Shown here one piece after another: positions 47,091-59,200 of a DNA stretch of 64,000 nucleotides. Under the pieces are notes generated by a model. The model searched no databases. It saw only the letters and a list, made by a program, of their open reading frames with translations, and was not told where the DNA came from. Source of the stretch: Penelope pileata (lineage: Eukaryota; Chordata; Aves; Galliformes; Cracidae); assembly GCA_013396635.1 (NCBI GenBank), contig WBMW01001713.1, positions 235,528 through 299,527 of the forward strand, read 5' to 3'. The translations under genes and the position numbers were made by a program. How positions within the stretch are numbered: the stretch's first letter is position 1; each line of letters opens with the position of its first letter.

Positions 47091-47278
47091 TCAGAGCGTG
47101 ATTTTGCTGTTCCTGTTACTCCAGCACCCCCGTTTGGCAGTCCTGGGGAGTGTCAGGCTGGATCTGCTCCGCATTTTCACCTCCCCGTCTGCTGAGGCTT
47201 TTTTGCGCAGGATGAAGTCAAAGTTCACCTGGCTGTTCATGGCGTAGAACACGTTGGCGCTGTCTGGGATCACCAGCT
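47091..47278 (-). CDS. RGL1: RGL1 last coding exon (end of RA domain, stop)
   Basis: Acceptor ttgcag|AG completes Glu; then LVIPDSANVFYAMNSQVNFD and FILRKK finish the RA domain. A basic tail (SLTLPRTAKRGCWSNRNSKI TL) precedes the stop TGA at 47093-47091. Confidence 0.94.
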
Positions 47279-50200
47279 CTGCAAAAGAGGGACCAGAGCA
47301 AGGGGTCAGCCGTGGTATCACACAGTGCAGAGAGCCAGGAGGGAACGGGGAACGGCTGAGCAGCCGAGCACACACAGCAGGGCAGCAGGGAAGCCCACGG
47401 GTGAGCTCTCCCTGCAGCTAGCAGGGTGCTGACAGGCAACACGATGTTCTCCCCACGCAGTGATTACTCTTACTGGCAGCTGCAGTAACGTCACATTTTA
47501 TCCCTGCCTTCGAAGTGGGGCATTGCTTCTCACGCAGCACGGAGTCCTGCCCCTACCTTTGTCCTCGGAGATGACCTGCACGAGCTCGTACTCCTCAGCC
47601 ACGTCAGCCTCCAGGTTGTGCTTCGACATGGCCCGCTGGATGACCGCAGGCGTTTTGTCTTGGCTGGTTAGCTGGAAAGAGGGACAGGTGTGCAATGAGC
47701 CAGCATGCTTACTCACTTTCTATCATGATTTCATGGTTAGTAAAGGCCTATTTGCAGCCACGTGGCCTTGCAAAAGGTTTTCTCAGTGCTCTAAATGACA
47801 ATGGGTCAGTAACAAAGGAGTAGACAGATCCTGCTCCATATGGAGTCGTCGTATTTATGACATTTGTTGGATTTTAATTCAAGATAGAGCCTGCACTGGC
47901 AGAGCCAGCAGTAAATCACAGTGTCTGCTCCCTGAGCAGCCACTCCGAGACAAAACATTGTTCTTGCTGGCCATAGGCTTCCACATAAACACCTGCCCCA
48001 GCTGCTGTTTGCAGCCAGCAGTTACCCTGGAGTTTTGTGCTCAATGCCCTCTGTGACACCCTGCAGCAATTTTTGGCCCTGTGACTTAGCGCACTGCCTG
48101 CTGCAGAGGTGCGGTGCGTCTGGAGCAGGCAGGGGCTCTCTGCAGAGCCTCCTGAAGCCAAAAGGAAAATCTGTCTCTTGGAGGCAGAATTTGTCAGGCC
48201 TGCAGGGAAATGCTCTTTGCAATTAAAATTAAATCATGACCATTAAAATCACAAAGTAGCCAAACATGCTAAAAAAAAAAAACCACCCATGTTTGCTTTT
48301 TTCCCCCCAAGGCCTGAGGCACCCACGAGCATTTGCTCAGCAGCTGAGGCTCCGCTGCAGAGGGCTCCAGCTTCCTCCTGTGCAGCTCTGGCTCCAGAGA
48401 GTGGCTCCCAGGGAAGGCTTCAGGCAATGATGTCAAACCTCATCCACGTTCCAAGCCACAGCTCTCCAGCAACAGGGCAGGAGATCACAAAGTTTCTTCA
48501 AACTTATTGATACAATACCAACTTTAATTTCAAGACTAGGAAGTGCCACAGAGATACTTGGCTATACCGAAACCTCGTTCCCATCCTGCCCCCACAGATC
48601 CTGAGTTTTAACATTTTGTCCTTTTCAATCCAGTTTTGATTAGCTGGCTCAGCGAATGGGTGTTCCCAATGCTAACAGCACCTGGTGGCTTAGCAGTCAC
48701 CTGGGGAGAAAACATCACGAAGGATAAGAGCAGGCTGCTGGCCCACCCCACTCACCATGATGCTCTTGTACATGTTGCCGTTGTTGTCTTCCACGCTGAT
48801 GCGGATGATGCAGGTGTCTTCATTCTGCTGGTTGTAAACAGGAGGCAGCACTGTTGAGGTAATGGACGTGACGGAGATGGAGCGCTTGTGGATCTTGGGG
48901 TTGGAGGACAAGAAGGGAGGGGATGAGATGATGTTGGTTAAAGATGACAGCCCCGAGGAAGACGTGTCCATGGAATGGATGGAGGAACAGGAGGAGGAGG
49001 ATTCTGAGAGCTACCAACAGAAAGAAAAACACAGTTATAAACTGGTCATTTTATGAAGGGAGAACCTGGGAAAGCAGGAGGCACGTGCAAACCCTCAGTG
49101 AGCTGCACTTGGTCCAGCAGGCTGGCTGGGTATTGCTTGCCTCCAGAACAATGAACTTGACTTGATTCATTTCAGCATTATAATGCAAACTTGCTTCCAG
49201 TTCTGCATGCTGGACACACCGTGAGCAGGCCAGGAGGTGGCAGCAGAAGCACACAACAGGAGAAGTGGTGGGCTCCTGGCTGGGGATGGCAGGGTGGGAA
49301 GGGCAACTGCAGCAAGTCCGACCCTCTGCATGGGGAGCTGGGCTAGGAGTGGTGTGCACACACACACGCACATCCCTGCTTGTCTGCCACTGCTCTGTGC
49401 ATCAAATCCACCCTAACAACTGCTGCAGCTGAACTGTTTGAACAATGCCACTGTCTGGGACCTCATGCTTCATTTGGTTTAAGAACATTAATTTAAAATA
49501 TCCATAAGCTCAAGCCCAGCTCTCTTTAGCAAAACATCCCTAAAAAGGTTTTCGACACAATTTAGCCCCAGCTGCCTGTGTGCAGGGCATGGGGCTCTGC
49601 CAAACCAAAAAACAAAAAAAGAAGAAAAGGGATTTCCTGGCATACTGGTGCAGCGCCTTTGTGCGAGATGCTGGCTGCATGCTGACTCCCAGAGGGGTTT
49701 AGCTGAGCCAAGGCACAACGTCCTTCTTGGCAGCAGGAGCTCATGTGAGGTCAGGCTGGAGCTGGCAAGCCCCATCTCAGCTATGGTGACAGTCACCTGC
49801 ACACAGGTGCTAAGCCCCCAGAGTGCAGGCACAGCTGTGCTGCAGTTGGGCTTTCCTCCCTTGCTAAAGTCAAGCTTCCTTTTCCAGATAGATCGGTGTC
49901 AGCTGCTTCAGCACAACATGCAGCAGCAGGCTGCTAACCACAGAATAACTCATCAGGCCTGAGACAGCCTGGGAGGAAATGACCGGCTGCTGATCTTACT
50001 CATGTTCAGATGATCCCATACCCTGTTTCCTTTGGTTTTGTTTGTGGGAGCTTATGGATCCTCTGGTCCTTACTGCTGTCACACTGCTGTGTGCTGGAGA
50101 GGAGGGCCGCCATCAGCGAGCAGGGTGCTCAGCTCCTCACCCTAGTCCCTGCAGCTCCAAAGTGGAAGTGCTGCTAGTCTGCACCATCCCTCCCAAAATG

Positions 50201-53200
50201 CACCATGGGCAGCCAAGAGGAAAATTAATGTCATGCTCTTCCAGGGCCTCATCTAAAACCAAAACCACTGTCAGCCACCACAGGAAAATCTGGTTTCACG
50301 GAAGGAAAAGTGCAGCCTGCCTTGTATCCTGGCAACACAAAAGGGATCGTGCAAAAAAAGCTAACTGGATCGCTTCCATTTTCACACATTTATTTTTAGA
50401 GTCTCTCCACTCCACCAAAAGCAGTGCTCCAGTCAAGACCAGCCGTGGGCAAACACCGAGGTCCTGCCTGTGGTATCGGCAGCCTGTCTTTGCCTAGCGT
50501 GCTGGTAGCGAGCCCAGACTGTACCTTTTTCTGCGGCTCGTTGGGAGTGTCTATGGGAGTGATGCACACCTCTTCAGATTCAGAGTGAGTAGACTCACAG
50601 GATGAAACACTGACCGAGTCCATGCTTTCACCAGAGCTCCCACTTGGCGTAGATTTGGGTTGCTCCTTGGTGGGGGTGCTGTTGGTGATCACCTCGGACC
50701 CCAGAAATAGCCTAGGAGAGAAGACAAAGCATAACAGCCAGTGAGTAAAAGCAGAACTGCGCTGGGCTGAGCAAAGTTGTCATTTGGTTCAAAATCTTTT
50801 CTGCTGTTTTGTTTTTCTGTCTTGAGTGGCCTATTGTTTTCATTTCCTCTATACTGTTTATATCATCTGTCAAGAGAGTTTGTTACACACTAACACAATG
50901 CTTTCTTGACCTCGCATAAGTTCCAGCCGCAAGACCAAAATCAGAGCTAATGCCTCAGGATCATAGACAAGGCTACTCTTCGGTCTTTTAAACTTTGGGA
51001 CTCACTTGCCAGGAAATGACTGATGGTGAATCTGATAGATTTACAAACCAAGCTGGAGGCCTGGCAGCTCACCCCTTACCAGTCCCTCCAACACAGAGCA
51101 GCTCAAGACACAGCCGCTGTGTGCATGGCATGGCCATACACTGGGCAAAGGTCTTCAGGAGGCAGAGTCACCTCTGCTGCAAATTCTTCCACTCAGTAAA
51201 GCCACCATGGATACCAGTTTCTCTCTGAGAGTCTAACTGGACATAGACACAGGAGGCGATCACAGGAGGTGTAAATGACAGGCTCTGCCTCTCCGAGACT
51301 CACGTCCAAATGCAGGTCAGGTAAATTTAAAGGGCTGTCAAAGCAAACAAGCTTGTATAATAAGTGAAGTAGAGAACCAAGTAAATAAGATGCCATCTCA
51401 ATGTGCAGTTAATGACTTAAAACAATTTAGAGAGGTGTCACTCTGAGTTCGCAGGAAAATTACGCCAGTCTTTCCTACAGCATTAATTTGCAAAGTACGT
51501 TCAGACTGCAGATGAAACAGTTCTTTACACAAAGAACTGGCTCTGCCAGTACTTCATTGGTTTTCCCTCATCTTGATGATGCCGCTGATACGTGGGGGTC
51601 CCTTCATTCTCCTCTCACATCAGGTTCAGATTTCTCACCCTTAAGATATTTTCATTTGGCCTTGATCTGTGCTTTCATTCCCTGCAGCTTTCCCTGAACT
51701 CCTGCTAGTCTCTTGCTTCCATGTCTGGTTAGCTGCATACCCCTGTTCCTCACCCATCTCCTGTCTGAATCTTTACGGTATTAGACTAAATTGGACCGTG
51801 TCCCCATGATTATTTCCCTTCTCTAACCTGAAGGCAGTTAGGCAGATTGTTTCTATTATCCATGCCCTCTTGCCAGCCTTCATTATCATATTAAAATCCT
51901 GCAAGGAATTTTTGCATGTGTATAGTGAATTAGACTAACCATAGGCCAGACCTTATCCGCATTTACTCTGTTTTGCTGCTGCATTCAGGGAAGTTATTAC
52001 ACAATAGGTACTGAATTTATAATCCAATAGTAAAATTGTTCCTTTTTCTGACTTTTTAAAAAGGCTTGTTTGTTTCCAATCTCTTTCATCACTACTAATC
52101 CTCATGATGAGTTACAACAACAGAAGAGGACAGCTTCAGACAGAACCAAGAGTTTCTAGCCGATGCTGTCTCCTAAAAGTAATGCAGTGGTCTGGATTCC
52201 CAGCCAGGTTTTCCAGCTGGCGAAATGTGGTCCGCGTATTCAATTCACTCCAGTTCGTGCCAACACACCCAGTGCCACCAGCCCAGTGGTACTCACAGGC
52301 TGAGCCTCTTCACCATGCTTTTCCGAGGTTTTGGGGATGTGGTGCTTGTGTCAACAGCAGCTTCAATCTCACATGAGAGGCTGTAACTGCAGGACAGAGG
52401 GCACTGGCTTAAGTTTTGCAGACAGTAGTATTAGGTATGCATGTCAAATTTGAGAAATATTCAGCTATTCCCGCTTCACAAAAGATTGCAACCCCACAAA
52501 GAGGACCACAGCCCACATTTCACCACAGTAAAGGGGATATTTCACTCCTTTAAAATAATTTTAAAGACTAAAAAGCTTGGATGTCATTCATCATTTTACT
52601 AATAAAAAAATCACAAAAATATTGAATGCGAATCTTGGAGGAGCCGACCTGATTTCTGACCATGACTCTTAGTGCAGTGCAGTTTGTGTCCTTATTCTCT
52701 CAGGCAGTATTCAGACATCTAGTGGAGATACTAAGATATTAAGTGATAAGATACTAAGTGAGCTGTCTTGGGCTCAGTAGCAGAGCGCAGCGCCTGGCGA
52801 GCTCTGCGCTGCCCTGGCTCCCTGCTGCCTGCAGAGCACTCAGCAACTGCATCCCAACTGCATCCCCATGCCCCTCAGGATCGCTTTTGGAGTGTGTCTG
52901 GGTGTGCAGACACGTCAGACACAACAGGCTCTCACATTTCAAAGTCAGAACCCTCATTTCCAGTCTCAGAAGTAAGCCCTGCTAAGTGTCAGGCAGGCTT
53001 CCTACAGCTGTTTAGCAGCAGACAGATGTATGTCCACCATCCTGGAGCAGCAGTATGTGCAAGTTCCTGTAAGAGGATACCTAAAAGCTGACATAACTCA
53101 TCCAGGTGGGTGTGGGTGAGAAAAGCAGAGCCTGCTTCTCCAGCTGGACAGAGAACCATACCTCTCCTCCTCGGTGAGAAGCTGCTGTCTCCTGAACCAC

Positions 53201-56200
53201 TGGATGAATTTTTGGTCTGGTGTCATGCAATAGCTGTTACATGCAGATTGCAAGAGCTTAATTTGGGCAATGACTTCAAATTCCTAAGAAGGAATCAAAC
53301 AGAAATTCTATTTAGAAAAGCAGATAAAACCAAACAGAGTCATTCACATACTAAACACATGCAACAACAGATCCAGGACAAACTCTGTCTGACCCCAGGT
53401 TCAGCTGCAGCTGAGTAATTGCCTATTTCAACAGCCAGTGTACAAACAATGAAATCTGTTGGTTTTTGGTGTTTTTCCCCAGCATCCTTAATGTGCATCG
53501 AAATGTGGCCATTTTATCAAAGAGGCACAAATTAAAAGACAAACACAAGGAACCACACATCACCACCAAGCTTTTCCTGAATGCAACGTCTGTGCGAGCC
53601 TCTCAAACAGCAGCGCTGTGGTTCCTCCTCCAGGAACGTGGGTGGCAAAGGGTCACAGGTTCCCCAGTGACCCCACCTGCACAGGACAGACCAGCTCCAA
53701 GGGAGGAGCTCTGTCCTGGGTCATTCTCGGCCAGCGAGCAAGGTGGCAATTAGGGTGTCTGCGGTGGACATGGAGTCTGACTTGCTGTGACTTTGTGCTT
53801 GAGCACTCACTTGCACCAGGTGAAGGTAAATGCTACTCCCAATGTGTGTGAATGGAATGTGCTACTCTTATGCAAATCCACTTGTAAACTCATTTTGCCA
53901 AAATAATTCTTAAAAACACCTCGTGTCAGAGCAGGTCACAGAACAGGGATGCAGCAATGGAGCTGAGTAACTCAGCCTGGGTCGGAGGGCAGCTTTGCCG
54001 CTGGCTTGTATGGGGCTGGGTCAGCCAAGCAGAACATTGTGTCTCATCATTAATGACCTGAGCCATGCAGTTACACATGAAAGGCAAGCCCAAGGAGTGG
54101 TTTATAGAGCTGGGAATCGGTTAAGGAAAGAAACGGCTCCATCACAGCTGAATCCAAGTCGCTTGCAGGCCCCAGAACGGAGACTTGGCACAACTTTATT
54201 CAGACAGATGTGACCCCAGTACCTTTACTCCTACCTAGATTACTTATCTCTGACCAACAGGGATCAGGCTGAAAGGAAAGACTAACTGCCTTCATTTCTC
54301 AGTCCCACATACCTAGCTCGCTCTCTGCAGCCTCTTACCTACAAAACAGTTTATTGCTGTAGGAGGAGGACATTTACAAACTGTATTTTCTGAAAAGCAA
54401 AGGTCTCACGCCACCAGGTCTGATTCACTCTCGACACATAGGGCATACACGTATAACATATTCCCTTGAACAGCACTGAGGGACCACACATGCCCCAGAT
54501 GTAAAACCCCAGAGGGCCCTGCAGCTCCTCTTCCTTTTACTGCACACATCTGAAAACTGTTCTCCTTCTGCACCACCCGTCACAGCCTGGTGCAGGCTGG
54601 CAGCATCTCAGGGACCCGTTCTTTCCTCGTGTACAAATTACATCACAATTAGCAGCTGCTGTATATGCCTGAGCAAGGGAATTCTCTCGAAGAGGGCATC
54701 AGTAAACCGAAAACCACAGAACTTTCAACTTACCCTTCTCCTCTTCTCAAAGTTGATCAGGCCACCCTGGTGGAAAGAAAGGGAAAGGATCAGAGCAGAA
54801 GAGCACACGCTCAGCTGAATTTAATCACAAACGGGGTGAAGTAGCTGCACTAATACAAAGCACAGATCCTGAGCAAGGGCCTTCTAAAAATACCCGCTTC
54901 CCAACCATGTGAAAACTGCAGCGCTCGTATATAGGGATCTCCAAATGGCATCTGTCCCCATGGCCTAAATGGCAATCTGCCTGAAAAGAAAAGCCTGGTA
55001 CAAAAATGCTCATAAAGGCTGTGTTGAGATCAAGCCTGAAGAATGCTAGCAGGGTTTTGTGTGCAGGAAACAAACTTGGCTATTGCCTGTACTGTCAGCT
55101 TAGCAGTGTTCCCAGCAAGCTTCAGGAGCACCAGCTGAACACAAAGCACAGATCAGTGGGAAACTGCCAAAAAGAAAATGGATATATAGCAACCTTATTC
55201 AAGCTGCTTTTGTGCAATTTTGAAAACAAACAACCAAACAAAGCGGCAGCAGTTGCCAGCCCAGACAGAAGTGTGTTTGCCTGTTCCTATCACAACCATC
55301 AGCAGCAGCAAGATGAAGGCTGGATGCCTGCAGCATGGCTCCTCGAGTGTCTGCAGTAATTGGGAGCCAGTTTTCAAAGATGTCTAAAACCCTTTGGAAT
55401 AAACACCTTTGAAAGTTGGCCCCCTCCTCAAGCTCCATTACATGACCAGCCTCTTGCAGCCTTATTTCCCTTCCTGTGCTCAGCTGGTATCCCCCGCTTG
55501 TTCAGCTACAGAGAAATGAGAACATCACTTTTAGAATCATTTTAGGGCTCAAATGCATTCAAGATACTTCAGTGATCAACTTGGAGTGCCAAATCTGTGA
55601 TTCTGTGTGCTTTACCAATTCTTCATAGACATCTTCACACCTAAAATGTTATAGCAGAAAAATAGAATAGAATGCCTTCTACTTTCTTCAGGTTTTCTAA
55701 CCTAAGAAGACTGAGCTTGTCTGCTGAAATAAAAGGTGTTCTTAAATTCCCACCAGATTCTTATTGCTAGTAAAACTGCGTATTCCCTCCTCTTGTAGGA
55801 ACGTGATTCCTCCAGTTTTGAGAACTGCACAAGAACACAGTAAGAGATACAGGAACACACGCACTCAGCACCAGGCAGGCAGGGCGAACATTTAGGATTC
55901 AAAAATTGCCCCAAATTACCTCGATATAATCCTGAAGGGCTGTGTCCAGCATGGTGAGATCAGTGAGGAAGGTACCAAGGTAAGGGACGGTGCCTTGCAT
56001 CACTCCCTGCAAACAATCATAGCAGCGTTGAGTTGGCTGAGAAACAGTAGCAATTAGAATGCTCAGATAGTACTGTACAAAAAAGAAATAAAAGCAGCCT
56101 GCTTAACCAAACAGCTGTCTTTTTTAAATGAAGTTTTCCTTCATCACATCACCTTTGGTATCTAACCTAGGATTTCAATCCTAATGAGAAGCAGAATGCT

Positions 56201-59200
56201 CTTGCAGATGTTGAGGAGTGGCTTTACACTACAGTATGGTCACCATGCGTTGATTCCTACCGGTCACTGGGAAGCCCTCCTCGTGGCAGGAGCACCGGGA
56301 GTCCCTCGGTTTCCTGCTACAGGAGAGCTGGGCAGTGATTCTCTCTAGCTGGTGGAAAGTTTCTGCTTCATTCCAGTGGAATTTGACACAATTATGTTGC
56401 TGTGTCATGTGACAATCAAGTTGCATCAAATCACAGATTTTTCCTCTAAGAAAAATGCACTTCTTCCCCAGCCATCCACTGCATTTTAATTACGTAGCAT
56501 TCAGATTTTAACTTTCTAGACTGCTACCCGTTGCAGAGTTCAGGCTGTTTCTGCACTCATGAAGCAAGCGCTTGTTCCTACCATTCAAAAGGATCTGTAT
56601 TTTTTCCAGTCAAACTAAAAGACAAACAAAAAATCATATTCAGCAGTTTTGCCTCCCTATCCCAGATTTCTCTTCCCCTGTCCTTTTAAATCTTTGCCAA
56701 CTTTGAGACAAAAGCCATTTTCACCAGCAGGCTGGAAACCAGGCGTTCTACAAAGCAATCTCTGTGAAAGTTTTGAGCTAGTATGTCAGAAGCTTCACGA
56801 GCTTGTTTAAAAGTAAATGAGATTTCTGCTCTGGCCAGAGCTCATTTTCCTTATCACAAGAATCCTGGTATTTACATTACATATTTTACTAGGAGAAAAT
56901 GAGCTTTCTCCCCTTTACCCTCTAAAGGGTAACAAGAGGAGTTGCTGGGGTTCCTGCTTGTAGGGCAGAAACAAGACCACTGAAAGTGATGAGCATATGT
57001 TTACATACATCAATCATTTGTTACTCTTTTATATGACATGTTCAGTAAATCTCTGAAAGATGTGAAACTAAGGCCAAACCCTTCGCTCAGTGTCCATCCA
57101 AACAGCTGCTTTGGATGTGAAACAAATGCAAGTGGGGACAGGAGCAGCAGCCTGATGCACCTATTTATCTCTTGCCAGGGAGCAGGGGAAGATTGGCTCT
57201 GGGGAACACAACATGGCCCCTGCATACATCCACCAAATCCTGAAACCTTGGAGCGTTCTCAGCATCAGATCCTTGAATATGCTGATGCTCTGCTTGTCCA
57301 TTTCCTTCAGTACACAGATGGGCGTTACTGGAGTAAAAGGAGAACTGCTTTGCACCAAAACCCACAGCTGGTGCAGGCTGGCAGCGCAGTGTAAGCCATC
57401 CAGCATGTGCTGGATGCAGCAGTGCACCACAAATGCAACTGTGTAACTGTCCACACATGGAGCTGTACACCTGCGCTTTGTTATGTGCATACCTGCGCAC
57501 ACCCCCCCATATACAGAACATGTACCCATGGTGTATATTACCTGCTTACTGTGGTCTGCAGCATAAGGGAAACAGAGCTTTGGGCATGTATCCAGAGGGC
57601 AAATATTCTGACTACCACCAAACTTTTCGGTTCACTTGCTTAGTATCAGCGCATCGATAGCATTGATGCGTTGGCGATTGCTTTGCATGACAGAGGGCAC
57701 AAACGAGAGCATCACCTACTGCACACTCCCAGTCTTAGGCACCTCTCTAGGTTTTGCTTCTCTCACAATTCACCAGTGATAGGCCTAACCATGTAACCAG
57801 TCCAAAAAAGAGAGGAAAAGGACACCAACGCACCATGTCTTTCTGAAGTTGAAGACGCCTCTGTGTTCTTTTCTGATTTTCTTTCACGCTGCTGTCCAGA
57901 TTGGCAAATTTGGATGTTCCTTCCTGCAAGGGATGTAGAAGGCAATTAGTGGAGGAGGTAAGTGGTAAGCTGGCAGTTGCATCTGTGTAACATAACTGGA
58001 AATTTATTTAACAAGGCAAGCTAGGATAGCAAAAGTATTTATGTATACAGGCATGTGTTGATCTTCTGGGTCTTGAGCACTGCCTGGGAATTTTGGCAAA
58101 ATCCCACAAGATGACCAGAGGGGAATTTTTCTGCTCTAACCAAAGCTAAGTGCAAATCTCCTAAGAGCTTAAATCCAAGAAGCTTAGGTGTACTGAGGTG
58201 TCTAGGTGCTTCTCTGAACCCCACCCTGACACTCTTGAGCTCAAGATTTCTGTTTAATTTCCTAATCAGAACTGCTCTGAGTAAACATCTCTGCCTTATG
58301 TAATGCTTTGTTGTTTTTCTTATGATGCAACACAGAGGTCCAGCAGCTAACCTCTGTGGCTTATTGACTAATCCAAAAACATGCAGGAAATGGAAGTAAT
58401 AGGTTTTGATCTCCACAATTCCTATGAATGGATGAGCTATTTCACAATAGATCCGTAGCCTTTATTTCCCTGGATCCATATGGGATGCTGGGAGTTACTG
58501 TTATTTTTTTCCAGTGGCCAGACAGATGTGGCATGAATCATCCACGTCTTTTTAGGCTTGCACAAAACAACAGCCTGCACTCGTAAAGAGCCTCTCCTTA
58601 CAGCATTTACTTCTCTCAGTCACAGTTAATGAACAGATCGATTAAACTCTGCGCTTCCTTCCTTGGCTGACAAACAGGAACAAATGAAGAGGGAGCATCC
58701 ACGTCCTCCCGATGCCGAAAGGTGCAGCAGCAGATGGCAGGCAGGCCCAGAAGCTGAGCCGTTGTTTGGGGAGGAGAGAACAGAGTGCTCCCTCCCTGTG
58801 CTGGATGACCCGGTCCGTACGGCGCTTTGTCTGCTCTGCGCACAAGGTCAAACATGGCTTCACTTAACAGCGAAACAAAGCAAAGACTTGAAGGATGTAG
58901 CATACCTGAATCCTCCTATCATTACAAATCAGTCCACAATGAGTACTAGGAGAGGAGTTCTAGCTAATTCTATGGAATTTTTCTCCTCTCACTGCTTTCA
59001 AAATGTTTTGCAAATCTACTTACAGCAGCTGGAGAGAGCGACTTGGTGGGAGCCAAAAGGTCTGGGCTTGGACTGGGTTGTTTTGTCTTTTTAATATTTA
59101 GTTCAAACAAGCCATTCCAAACACACATTTTTCCTCTATGCCTATTACTGCCTCACCTGCTTTAAAACTGAGCTACAGGCCAACCATAAATGGATGATAA

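Noticed and set aside
57650..57670. Small palindrome cgcatcgat / attgatgcg
   Set aside because: Short, with one mismatch; expected by chance in 64 kb.
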